From positions 570,357,152 through 570,421,151 of the forward strand of contig NC_081410.1 in assembly GCF_030272615.1 (NCBI RefSeq): DNA of 64,000 bases. Direction: 5' to 3'. The notes below the pieces were generated by a model. The model was not told the origin of the DNA and did no database searches. It saw nothing but the letters and a program-made list of their open reading frames with translations. Each line of letters begins with the position of its first letter. Positions within the stretch are counted from its first letter, which is position 1. Source of the stretch: Cryptomeria japonica. Taxonomy: Eukaryota; Streptophyta; Pinopsida; Cupressales; Cupressaceae. This document shows, piece by piece, positions 1-11,800 of this stretch. Made by a program: the position numbers and the translations under genes.

Positions 1-164
1 ATTAATAAAACCATAAGAAGGTGGATGCAATGGTTTATTTTGATCATTTGTGATCTTGTGAATTTGAAGAGCTCCTTCGTGTAAATGACTTTTTTGTGTG
101 ACAAGTGCATTTGAAGGTTTTCTTAATGCCCAAGGTTTCACGATTAGTCTAAGGAAGTGCGGTT

Positions 165-1141
165 TGATCCCACAATAGTGGGTTACACTTTTTGGTAGAT
201 CCTAATTTTGGCTAAAATCATACATTTTTTAGAAAATATAATGATTTAAGCTTTAAGCGGTTCCATTGGAAGTAATTAGTTGAGGAGAGTTAGATCAAAG
301 GCTCTTAGATAAAAATTTCTTGGATAGAACCTCTCTACTTCTAAATCATACCTGCAATGGAGTCTCCTTCGCACCTATCAAGATGTTGATTAAAAACCAC
401 TTTTACATTAGCTTTTGGGGGGTCAAATGAATTCATTTAGAATTTTTTTTAAGTATGAAGTCCTTATTATAAGCTTTCCAAATAATATAATTTTCAATAT
501 AGTTAATTTCATTAATATATTTATGTTTTATTTCTTATGAATGTAGATTTTTCATTGAACATTAAGGATTGTGTTTCACACATGTGGAAAATTTGAAAAA
601 TAGAGAAAAAAGTTTGTAAAAAATATATTTTCCCTAGGTATTGATATCCTCATTTCAAAACAAAAATATGTTAATTCAAATGCAAACAAAAAAATTTATG
701 TATGAGGAAATACACCTTTGTCCAAATTACAATTACTCGTTCTTAAAATCTTAACTAAAAAAATTATATTTAACAAAAAATTATAAAAAATATCCATTCA
801 CTAGATATTGGTGTGACAATTCTACATTTCTAAAATTAGAATTTCTTTCTTCCTATAAAAAATTTATGCATTACCAAGTAAATGTCACTTCTAGTAAATG
901 TTAATTACTATAAATATTGAGTTACTAGAAGTTACATAACAATATGGACAATTAATTTTTAATTATTTAGAAAAAATCTATGTAGAATATATATGAAAAA
1001 TATCACAAATTAGTAGTTTACTTAATCTTCAAATTATTAATAGTTTATCCACTATAAGTTTAAGAAAGTAAAGATCTAATGCAAAATGTTGATTCCAGTG
1101 TCAAAGTTGGCCAAAAAGTGTAACCCAGTATTATGGGATCA
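165..1141. repeat. Inverted-repeat pair flanking 0.9 kb of AT-rich DNA
   Basis: The 31 bases at 165-195 and the 31 bases at 1111-1141 are inverted copies with only a few mismatches. They share the core GGGTTACACTTTTTGG and a TGATCCCA-like outer part. The DNA between them is AT-rich and has no coding potential that I recognise. This could be a decayed foldback or MITE-type element, or two inverted fragments of one older repeat. I see no convincing target-site duplication outside the arms. The rest of 1-1254 holds nothing else I can name. Confidence 0.45.
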
Positions 1142-1254
1142 CCTTGTGAAATGGTTGTAACACCAATTGTTGTTGACCCCTAAATTAAAGCCATGACCTA
1201 TTTTCAAGTATTATCCTTATGTGGTTATGGTGAAAGACAAGGAAGGATCATTTT

Positions 1255-2010
1255 TTGAGGGTTTCCATAGATGTGGTTTATACAAAGGATGTTAGAGAAT
1301 ATATTTATGTGCCCCTTGTAGATATTAGTCATGTGAAATTTCATAATGTATGGAGGAAACTTACCAAATTCGACTTAACAACATTCAAGGAGGAGTACAA
1401 GATGAGTCAAGAGATGGGTCTAAATATTTGGAAGGAATTTCCTTATTTTACCTATGATGAAGCATGTGTTCAAATAATTATAATCTAGATTCATGATGAT
1501 GTGATGTATTGGCTTGGCGATACAAGATTGTGAAGGATTCCATTAAGGCATTGACTAGTTTGTGTTCCACCAATACTATTTTGGTGAAGAAGATGGTGAA
1601 AAAATGATACTGTTGCATAGCTTACCAACTCTTTGTATGATGAATGAGATATGACTATGGAAGACATTACTCATTTAGGAGTTTGATACGTAAAAAATTC
1701 TTTGGCATAAAAAATATACTAGAAAAACCATGAGGGTTCTACCACTACAATAGAAATTCACATTGCACATCAAATAGTAGTTGTTGGGGAAATATTCGAC
1801 CTCTATGAACTATTGAGGCAAAAAATTTGGAGAATTTGGGAGGAGTAAAGAAGAGAAAATATTATTTGAGGTATGGTTCTTTGATTACCTATTTGGCTTT
1901 CATGTTCATGAATGAAGTTCTGGGAATTAATAATAATGAGTGGGATACGTTTTCCTTGATAATGGTTCAAATTAGATAGAAATTTTGGTATTTTGGGACA
2001 AGTGGAGATG
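1255..2010 (+). pseudogene. Decayed relic of the uncharacterised retrotransposon cargo ORF (A/B/C type)
   Basis: A 77-codon open stretch (1255-1488, stop TAG) continues in frame to about 1527 and then through several frameshifts and stops. By eye its pieces line up in order with the cargo ORF of elements B and C. EFPYFTYDE corresponds to EFPKDV in B and DFPNQF in C. IHDDVMYWLGDT corresponds to VHGEFFWLDT. YKIVKDSIKALTSLCSTNT corresponds to the HKITKQAVKAIIGLPATG region. Near 1860-1980, YGSLITYLAFMFMNEVLGI corresponds to the FGNLLVCL region. This is the oldest and most damaged copy. I see no LTRs or gag around it, so whether it came from an element or from a host gene of the same family is unknown. 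The call rests on manual comparison only. Confidence 0.5.
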
Positions 2011-2692
2011 CATACAACACCCTATACTTAGGGCAGTTCAATTTTTTTGAAGTAGAATGCAAGAGAGGGTGATATTTTTCACAAACTTCATGTAGAGATA
2101 CTATTCAAAACTCTTTAACCAATCATAAAACTTAATTAAAAGTATGACAAAATAATAAATATTTTTTTTTAGAAAAAACGTCCAATCAAATTACATATAA
2201 TTATACTTTAAAGCCATGTACCTATATCGATATTTTTAAAAGAATGAAATTATTTGTTTTCATTACATATAAAATATTAGGCATAATATTACCATCACTA
2301 ATGATCATTTTTATAGGACAAGAAAGTAAAATCACATGAAGTATAGGAAACCTCAAAACAAAATGCGTACAATGTATTATCATATCCAAATAAATTATAA
2401 TAAAATAATTTAATCAAATATTAAATTATAATTAAAAACCATATAAAGTAGTGAATACAATATTTTAATCAAAACGTCTAATCAATTTCTTTATTGATGA
2501 ATAACACTAAAAAAGTTGTCATAATAAATATTTTAAAAATTATATTAAAAATTATATTATATTACACAAACAATACTATTCAAAACTTTAATTAATTATA
2601 AAATTTAATTAAAAACTATACAAAATTATACATATTAAATTTGACCAAAAAATCATTTAATTAAATTATTCGTAATCTCTATACGATAATAC
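2011..2692. other. AT-rich stretch without recognisable features
   Basis: Mostly A/T with short stop-rich frames. I see no gene, RNA or mobile-element signature here. Confidence 0.5.
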
Positions 2693-3085
2693 TTTTCTAG
2701 ATTTGATATCAAATTTATTTAATGATTCACTTTAATAGAAATAAACATTGCCAATTTATTGATTTGACCAACATACATGATAAAAGTAGGCACCTTGACT
2801 TCTTGCAAAAGCTACCTTAAAATAAATTGTCTACAATGAATAGGCTATTATTTTTCAAGATTTGATAGCGAATTATTTTATCGATTCATTTTTATACAAA
2901 TAAACATTGTCAAATTATTGATTTGACCAAACATTGTTGGGAAGTGATCACCATGGCTACTTGCATAGGCAACCTTGAAATAAAGTGTCTACAATGCATA
3001 AACTAAGTTTTTTCTAGATTTGATATCAAATTTATTTATAATAGAAATAAACGTTGTCAATTTATTGATTTGACTGACATTCATA
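2693..3085. repeat. 159-bp imperfect tandem repeat, about 2.5 copies
   Basis: Copies start at 2693, 2852 and 3010, a spacing of 159 and 158 bases. Each opens with TTTTC(T/A)AGATTTGATA and contains AATAAAC(A/G)TTG(C/T)CAA with TTATTGATTTGAC. The first two copies also share a second half around ACCTT...AAATAAA(T/G)TGTCTACAATG. The third copy stops near 3085. No protein-coding potential is visible. Confidence 0.7.
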
Positions 3086-3657
3086 AAAATAAGAGTGAAC
3101 CAGTGGCAAGGATCAAATAATACCAAGAAAGAGGCAGAATCTCCATGTGGACTGTAATCAGGGATCAAATAATGAGAGTCCTTTAAGTGTAGTTTAAAAT
3201 ACTACTAATCTAAAATATCAAGATCAAACAATTATAGAGGCAAGGTTGTGCCACATAGAAGATCATTTATGTAGGTACATAATATTTTTATAAACATAAA
3301 CCTGAACTTGATCTATGAGATCTAAAATATTTAACTCAAAGATATATCACATATCCAACTCCTTTTAATAGTTTCAAAGTTCTACACCACATTGAAAGTA
3401 ATTAATTCTCTAGTCACATAGCTAATTTATCTAACCTCCTTTACATTCAATTTCATATACAATTCAATTTAAAATACAGACTCATCCCTTAACTCTTAAG
3501 GGTTCTATTTTTTTTTCTTTTTATATATGATTTAGAACATTAATATAATCTAAAACATATTACACCTTATTTCTATATATTATTTATATAGTCGTTTTAG
3601 TATTTTGAGCCTTGGTTCCATATTCTAATATTCTAGGATGTAAAGTATCTATTAAGG
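3086..3657. other. AT-rich stretch without recognisable features
   Basis: No coding frame longer than a few dozen codons and no repeat structure that I could align. Nothing is recognised. Confidence 0.5.
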
Positions 3658-4400
3658 GTGTAGACATCTAAAATTGTTTTTTAATTTATTTTATTAATTC
3701 ATTAGCTTCTTCCTCTAATAATTAAAGAAATATATCAATTTATTTAATTAATTCACTAAGCCTTTTCATTCTATCTAAATAAATATTTATTATTTATTTA
3801 ATTTATTTATCCCTTCCTCTATTAATTAAATAAATATTTTTAATTATTTGATTAATTCAGTTACCTTTTTCCTCTTTCAATCATAGCCCTCTAACTTGTT
3901 CATATGGATCATACTCTAATTTTGCAGGCATGTGACAATTGTTTATCATCTATTCATTCACTTTTCATTTTGTACAAATTCAAATCACCTCTTAATCTCC
4001 TCTCTCCATCTTTACCTAACCTCAAATCCTATTAATTCCCTTTCATCTATGTGAACCTAGTCATTAATAATCCCTTCTCTTGATTTAAACCCTCCACTTT
4101 TAAATTGATCACTATAAAAGAGGCATACTCTTCTCATTTTTCATAAAATCATGTCTTGAGCATACTTACACTTTGCCAAAATCATTCAAATAATGCATCA
4201 TCACAACCGCATGCATTCTTCCTTGATCTTTATGCAAGTGCAACATAAATTTGAGAGCACCCATTATCAAATGGAGACTAGCCTCTTATGCATGTGAAGG
4301 TATAAATTTGTTTCTTTTTTGTTATTTGCGTGCATTTATTGATCTCTATTGATGTTGTGTTGAATTTGTTTGTAGATATAGGTTTAGTGGTTGGATCTTA
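3658..4400 (+). mobile_element. Possible solo LTR with TATA box and internal 54-bp repeats
   Basis: The stretch starts TGTAGACATCTAAAATTG just after the purine run TTAAGGG, which resembles a polypurine tract next to an LTR start. Between about 3670 and 3870, roughly 54-base AT-rich units (TTTATTTAATTAATTCA followed by CCTTTTCNTCT-like sequence) recur three to four times. A TATAAAAG box lies at 4113-4120. No 3' boundary, second LTR or target-site duplication was found, so the end coordinate is approximate. It could equally be an unrelated promoter-like stretch. Confidence 0.3.
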
Positions 4401-5334
4401 ATTAGGGTTTAGAAATAGGGTTTAAATTCAGCAAAATCAAAGAGAATTAAAAAAAATATGTTAAAGTCCCTTGGAATTACAATTGCTTTTTCACCATTTT
4501 AATCCCCATTACTCTTCAAGATAATTTTCATAGAGTGAAGTGATCATAAGTGTAAAACATCCTTTCATGAAGTTAGTGGGATCACAAAATGAACATTATA
4601 TTGTAATCACTTCATCAAAATTTTAAGTTCACTCATCAAAATTAGAAATCCGTAGTAATAAAAAATGATAAGAACTATTAATTTAGAAAGTGGTTGAAAA
4701 GGATAAAACATTGATATCCCTAGTATAATTAGTCACACAAAAATTAAATGCGATAGCTTCCCCCAATTCTTCCATCTTGCACTAATCCTTAAGGTGATTA
4801 GGCCATTTTGTTGTCACCGTGGAGAAAACTATAAATAAATATTTCTTTCACCTAGCTATTGTTGTGTCTTCTAATTCTAATTTAATATGTAGATGATAAA
4901 TAATTCATAGCATATCACAAAATGGGGTTAATTAGGATGCCTAAGTTAATACTAGGCATGACATTCATCTAGAATTTCCTATTTCTTGTAATTATAATTT
5001 AATCTAGCAAATGATAGGTAATTCTTAGTACATCATGAAGTGGGTCTAAGTAGAATACTTATGTTGATACTAGGTTTACAAAAATCACCCAAAATTCATG
5101 TCTTATAATTGTAATTGTATTATGAAAATTATGTAATGTCTAGTATACCTATGTTAAGGAGGGGATTTATTTATTCTAAAAGATACTTGGGATGTAGTAT
5201 AAAAGAAAATTTAATGGCAATTTTGAAAAATAGAAAATTTTATAAGTTGTAAGAAAATATTACAAGTTTGGTGCTATGAGAAATGAGAAGGAAATCAATA
5301 CCCTCATTTAGTGCTTAGGCTTGAGATGTTCGTT
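4401..5334. other. AT-rich stretch without recognisable features
   Basis: No gene or repeat recognised. The sequence near 5267, TTTGGTGCTATGAGAAATG, faintly recalls a primer-binding context but has no supporting LTR. Confidence 0.4.
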
Positions 5335-5812
5335 TGTGATATTTTGCCAAGATCAAGAGCTCAATGAAAAGTACAAAATAGAGACAAAATATAGGACAAG
5401 AATAAACTCTATTCTCATCAATAGATAAATGATCAATAGTTGTTCATAGAATGAATATGAGCCTGCATATATAGGCAAGGCAATATGGATATGTGAGCAC
5501 ACAAACATGACATGTGGCTCAATAAGAAACAAGGGTAGGTAGGAAATAGGTCTGGTAGGTAGGATTAAAGATAAGATATTCCACATGAGGTGGATCACCC
5601 ACCGAAGGTGGAATTATCACTCCATAATAAGTGGATATGATAGAGTAATAACAAGATCACACCATAAAAGTTGGAAATTCTCCTACACACACTATCCCAA
5701 TGTGGCACAAACACCCAAATGCCGCATACCCAAACTACTATGAATTGCATTTCTTAAGTAAACTTAAGTAAGGTGTAATAATATCCAAGATGAATAATTA
5801 ATTACACCAACA
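5335..5812 (-). repeat. 3' LTR of the minus-strand Copia fragment (approximate end)
   Basis: On the minus strand the LTR starts TGTTGGTGTAATTAATTATT at 5812, directly after the purine-rich tract AAGGGTGGG (5813-5821). A TATATA box lies near 5467-5473 on the minus strand. The CA end near 5335-5337 is an estimate, because the matching 5' LTR is absent. Confidence 0.5.
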
Positions 5813-5996
5813 CCCACCCTTAAGTGCAACTTAGGAGAATGCACTTAAGTCTACAATGCAACTAAGTAATGCAAGATGGGTCCTAGCTACATGGCCATGT
5901 TAGGTACCCATCTACAAATGCAAATACATGCAAACCAATACAATGAAACCTCTCATAAAGTGGGGAAAGAGAGATGAAAACAATACAAGAGAACTC

Positions 5997-7235
5997 TCAT
6001 AGAAGCATGTGAGGAACAAAACCCCATGAGAGGAAAAAGTCTCCCCCATATGAGAGAAGAAGAGAAGCTAGGAAGCCCCCCCTTAGTGTAGAATCTACAC
6101 CAATGATAGAGGCTCGGTGATGTATGAAGAAAATGCTCCACGAACGTCGAACAACATTCCTCCCCTTAGGAATAAACAAAACCAAAGGTGTATCCATGAA
6201 GTCTCCCCAATCATGAAGGGAAGATGTATGAAAAAAACTCTTGATGAATGGAATCTTTGAAAATTGCTCAAGTGTCCCCATGTCGATGCTGAAAGGTACA
6301 CCCTCCAAAGGTGGTAAACTGGTCCACATTGCTGAAAAAGGCACTCCAATATCTAGTGGAGATGAATGTAGAACATGATCCAAAGACTCACATGTCTCCT
6401 CTAAGCATAAAGAGACCTCCTCCAATTGTTGTACATAAGTATCCACAATCATATCAACCTCGAAAGAATGATCATGTAGAGAATGAACAAGAGGGTCAGA
6501 GTGTTCCCTCGCAACAATCGAAGAAGGATCATATTCATCAAAGAGAAGATGAATATCATCAATGATGTCTCCCAAATCTATAATGTGGGATTCCACAAAC
6601 AAACCTGTAATGTCTGTCAAGTACTCATCCCATGAAACTGAAGCTGGAAGACAATGAATATCCTGTTGCAGTGAATCACATGAAGGAAAAATTGTTGCAC
6701 TATCCGCATCATCAGGTATAATAAGTGATGTGATATGAATAGGAGGAGATGAAATGCAAGGCTCAAGAATGGGGTCACATGTGTGAATCCCCAAGTTCAA
6801 GTACCCAATGTTCTCCTCAAAATATGAATCATCACAAGAAGTGTGATCATCATGTGTAGAATCATCATATGTGAAATCATCATCATCAACAACAAAATCT
6901 GAAAAGGAATATAACCGAGATGCATGATCAACCACCCTAGTTGCAATGATAGCTCTAGTCTCCAAGTCTCTAATGAAAATTGACTCAGGTGTGAACTCCA
7001 CGATTCTCTTAGTTGCGCCATGTGTGATTTGATAGATGGAAAGGAGATTGTTTGTCAAGTGGGGTACAAACAACACATCATTGAAGGAGTTATCCCCAAT
7101 GGCAATAGTTCCTTTCCCAATCACATTCATGTATGTATGATTTCCCATCAAAATTTGTAGCATGGTGCAAGGCCCAAATGTAGACAACATAGACTACGAA
7201 GATGCCATATGATGAGAAGCCCCTGAATCTAGAAG
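5997..7235 (-). pseudogene. Retropepsin motif plus acidic tail replacing Copia pol
   Basis: On the minus strand the Copia protease motif LLDSGASHHMA is readable at about 7235-7205 and is followed by an in-frame TAG. A 397-codon open frame (7190-5997) then begins. Its first 95 residues match the part of Copia polyproteins just after the protease active site (GKGTIAIGD, then VLFVPHLTNNLLS). The sequence then becomes very acidic (VVDDDDFTYDDSTHDD) and Ser/Asp-rich, with no integrase zinc finger or catalytic domains. Pol has therefore been lost or replaced by a long acidic tail of unknown role. The open 397 codons are notable next to the broken Gag, but they could be chance retention. Confidence 0.6.
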
Positions 7236-8281
7236 TCATCTCCCTGAATCATGACTTGTAGTAGCACAAAGAGCTTTTCCTTTTCTTGTCCCAAAAGAGT
7301 GAGTCTTCCCACTTGTAGAAGCCATGAATGCTTTCCTTTTCGCTTTTGATTGTGAGGAAGTGGAAGTTGATGAATCATCCTTCTTGTAGACATTAGGCAA
7401 ATCAATGTTATTCTTTTTCAAGATGTGTGTGAGCTCATCAATCTTCTTAGAATGACAGTGATGCTCCTCATGACCAAACTTTTTACAATAGGCACAAGTA
7501 GGTCTCTCCTTCTTTGGTGAATTTTCCCTCTTGGAAGAGGATGAATCTCCTTGTTGTGGAGAAGATGGTACTTTGTCATTAGGCTTTGATTGCCATTTCT
7601 TCTTGTTTGAGTTGTCATTTTCTTGATTTCCTTTGTTCCCTTGATTTTCCACTAATGCTTGATACTTAGAAGTCTTAAGAATTCCCATGCGTATCAACTT
7701 AGTTTGTTCCATAATATTTCGACGAAAGCATCAAATGTAGGCATTGTGTAGCTTGAACCCATTGCCATCCTATGGGTTTGGAAACTAGAAACAAATGTTG
7801 CATATTCTTGTGGAAGCTTTCCCATCAAATTGAAGATCAATTGAGTATCATTCTTATCAATGCCACAATCCTTGAGTTGTGCCCTCAACTCTTTTGCCTT
7901 AGTGACATAATATTGTATAGTATCAAAGTTCTTGGGATCTAACATGGTGAGATCACTATCAATTTGATATCCCCTAATCTCATCAACTTGACCATACAAG
8001 TCTTGAAAATTTTGCCAAGAATCCTTGATTAGAGTACATTTCTCAATATGAAAAATGAGATCCTTTGATACACACTTTCTTAAGGTACCAATTGCCATGA
8101 TATTTTTAGTGAGCCAATCCAAGTGACCAAAAGGATCAACCTTAGGATCAGTGAGAGAAACAATAGTTCCATCAATATAATGAGTTAGTCCTTTTTCCAT
8201 AAGTTTACTCCATGCATTAATTTTCCAAGTAGCATAATTATGAGGAGTAGACAAAAAATTATATAAAAATATGCAATACAA
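7236..8281 (-). pseudogene. Copia-type Gag with CCHC knuckle (frameshifted, 5' truncated)
   Basis: The first part (8281-7694) is a UBN2-like Copia Gag: YATWKINAWSKLMEKGL at the start, then LPQEYATFVSSF near its end. The second part (7712-7236) is in another frame, so there is a frameshift near 7700. It carries a lysine-rich linker and one CCHC knuckle, CAYCKKFGHEEHHC, near 7500-7460. Gag would package element RNA in cytoplasmic particles. The normal N-terminus is missing: the first 12 residues of the open frame do not look like Gag. Confidence 0.75.
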
Positions 8282-8358
8282 GTGCCAAATTGGCCAAAAA
8301 AGACCATATGCTAATATTACAATTTCTACATAAACTCACTACAAACTGATAGCATATT

Positions 8359-8835
8359 ATGAGAGTAGACAAAAAAATATATCTCCCTCTTTCTCTCTCT
8401 CCCTCTCTATCTATCCCTATCTATAATATCTATCTCTCTTTCTCACTCTCTTGCACTATCTATATCTCTCTATCTATCGATATTTCTCTTCCTTTATATC
8501 TCTCTATCTCTTCCTTATTTTATCTCTCTTTACCCCTCTCTATCCATTTTTCTCCATCTCTTTATATATTTATCTTTGTCTTTACCTCTCTCTTTCTCTA
8601 AATCTCTTCATCTCCCTCTCCCTTTATCTTCATTTTTTATCTCTATCTTCCTCTCTCTTTTTCAATATCTAGATATGTCTACCTCTTTCTATCCATCCTT
8701 GTCCTTTTGTTTTTCTCCCTCTCACTTCATACTCCTTAATATCTATATCTCTATTTATGTCGTTTTCCTTTATTTCTTCTCCCTCTCTTTATCTTTGCAT
8801 CTCTCTTCACACTTATAACTCTCCTTATTTGAAAC
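8359..8835. repeat. Pyrimidine-rich (TC/TATC) low-complexity tract
   Basis: The plus strand is almost all C and T, with TCTCTC and TATC runs. It separates the truncated Copia fragment from the satellite array. Open frames here translate to Leu/Ser repeats and are not genes. Confidence 0.9.
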
Positions 8836-8841
8836 TTAGTA

Positions 8842-11800
8842 CATATGTTCTCCTAGGGGGTTATATGATGTCCTAAGGGGTCATAGAACACCATATGACC
8901 CCTTAGGGCACAATATGACCCCTAACGACACCATATGTTGTCCTAAAGGGCCATATGGTGTCCTAAGGGGTCATAAAACACCATATCACCCCTTAAGACA
9001 CAATAAGACCCCTAATGATACCATATGGCCCCTTAGGACACCATACGACCCCTAATGACACAATATGGCATCCTTAAGGGTCATATGGTGTGCTAAGGGG
9101 TCATAGGACACCATATGACCCCTTAGGACACCATATGACCCATAGCACCATATAGTGTCCCAAGAAGTCATATGGTGTCCTATGACCCCTTAGGACACCG
9201 TATGACCCATTAGGACACAATACGACCCCTGACGACACCTAAGGGGTCATATAGTATCCTAAGGGGTCATAAGATACCATATGACCCCTTAGGACACCAT
9301 ACGACCCCTTACGATACCATATGGTATCCTAAGGGGTCATATGGTATCCTAAGGGGTCATATGGTATCCTAAGGGGTCATATAACACCATATGACCCCTT
9401 AGAACACATGAAGATCCATAATGACATGATATGGTGTCCTAAGGGGTCATATGGTGTCACGAGACACCATATGACCCCTTAGGACACAATATGACCCCTA
9501 ACAATACCTAAGGGGTCATATGGTGTCCTAAGGAGTTATCTGATGTCCTAAGAACCTTTAGGACATAATATGACCCCTTAGCACACCATACAACCCCTAA
9601 CGGCACCATATGGTGTCCTAAGCCGTTGTCAGAAACCATATGACCCGTTAGGACACAATATGACCCCTAACAACACCAAAGACACCATATTGTGTCCTAA
9701 GGGGTGATAGGACACCATATGACCCCTAATGACACTATATGGTGTCCTAAGGGGTCATAAGATACCATATGATCCCTAGCAACACAAAATGATGACTAAG
9801 GATACCTAAGGGGTCATAGCACACCATATGACCCCTTAGCACACCATACGACCCCTAATGACACCATATGGTGTCCTAAGGGGTCATAGAACATAATATG
9901 ACCCCTTAGAACACCATACGATGCATAATGACACCATATGGTGTCCTAAGGGGTCATATGGTCTCCGACGGGGTCATTGGACACCATATCACCCCTTAGG
10001 AGACCATACGACCCATAACAACATAATATGGTATCCTAGAGGGTCATAGAACACCATATGACCCATAACGACACCATGTGGTATCCTAAGGGGACATAAG
10101 ACACTATATGATACCTTAGGACAAAATATGACCCCTAACAACATCATATAGTGTGCTAAGGGGTTATAGGACACCATATGACCCCTTAGGACACCATACG
10201 ACCCCTTAGGAGACAAAATAAACCCTGAAAACACCTAAGGAGTCATATAATTTCCTAAGGGGTCATAGAACAACATATGACTCCTTAGCACACCATATGA
10301 CCCCTAAAAACACCATATCGTGTCCTAAGGGGTCATAGAACACCATATGACCCCTTAGGACACCATACGTCACATAACAACACCAAATGGTGTCATATGG
10401 CATCATAGGACACCATATGACCCCTTAGGACACAATACGACCCATAGCACCATATAGTATCCCAAGGGATCATATGGTATCCTAAGGGCTCATAGCACAC
10501 CATATCACCCATAAGGATAGAATACGACCCCTGACAACACCTAAGGGGTCATATAGTGTTCTAAGGGGTCATAGGACACCATATGACCCCTTAGGACACC
10601 ATACGACCCCTTATGACACCATATGGTGTCCTAAGGGGTCTTATAACACCATATGACCCCTTAGAACACAAGAAGATCGATAACAACACGATATGGTGTC
10701 CTAAGGGGTCATATTGTGTCACGAGACACCATATGACCCCTTAGGACACAATGTGACCCCTAACAATACCTAAGGGGTTATATGATGCTTTAGGAACCTT
10801 TGGAACACAATATGACCCCTTAGCACACCATAAAACCCCTAACAACACCATATGACCCGTTAGGACACAATATGACCCCTAAAAATACCTAAGGGGTCAT
10901 ATTGTGTCCTAAGAGGTCATATGACACTATATGAACCCTAACAACATTGTATGGTGTCATAAGGGGTCATATTATGTCCTAAGGGGTCATAGGATACCAT
11001 ATGACCCCTAACGACATAAAATGACACCTAATGATGCCTAAGGGGTCATATGGTGTTCTAAGGGGTCATAGGACACCATATGACACCTTAGCACACCATG
11101 CAACCCCTAATGACACCATATGGTGTCCTAAGGGGTCATGTGGTGTCCTAATGGGTCATGTGGTGTCCTAAGGGGTCATAGAGCATCATATGACACCTTA
11201 GGGCACCATACAATGTATAATGACACCATATGATGTCCTAAAGGGTCATATGGTGTCCTAAGGGGTCATAGGACACCATATGACCCCTTAAGAGACCATA
11301 CGACACATAACAACATAATATGGTGTCCTAGAGGGTCATAAGACACCATATGACCCCTTAGCACACCATATGACCCATAACGACACCATGTGGTGTCCTA
11401 AGGGATCATAAGACACAATATGACCCCTTAGGATATAATATGACCCCTAACAATGTCATATAGTGTCCTAAGGGGTCATAGGACACCATATGACCCCTTA
11501 GGACAAAATACAACCCCTTAGGACACAAAGTAAACCCTAACGACACCTAAAGGGTCATATAATTTCCTAAGGGGTAACTGGACACCATATGACTCCTTAG
11601 CGCACCATATGACCCCTAACGAAACCATATGGTGTCCTAAGGGGTCTTATGGTATCGAAAGGGGTCATACAACATCATATGACCCCTTAGGACACCATAT
11701 GACACATAACAACACCAAATGGTGTCCTCTTAGGACACCATACGACCCATAGCACCATATAGTGACCCAAGGGGTCATATGGTATCCTAAGGGGTCATAA

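Larger units (their letters stand above)
5335..8281 (-). mobile_element. Truncated, pol-less Copia-type LTR retrotransposon
   Basis: Read on the minus strand, a Copia-type Gag (8281 to 7236) is followed by a zinc knuckle, a retropepsin active-site motif and an acidic tail. A polypurine tract and an LTR-like region down to about 5335 complete it. There is no integrase, reverse transcriptase or RNase H. The 5' end is missing: the Gag reading begins mid-domain at about 8280, close to the pyrimidine tract, so the 5' LTR and primer site were lost. It is a degenerate non-autonomous derivative. With only one LTR, neither its age nor a target-site duplication can be read. Confidence 0.75.

Noticed and set aside
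5353-5598. 81-codon open frame on the minus strand
   Set aside because: It lies within the probable LTR of the Copia fragment and resembles no protein I know.
8359-8818. Several overlapping open frames of Leu/Ser/Tyr repeats
   Set aside because: They come from the TC-rich tract. Low-complexity DNA stays open in all frames.
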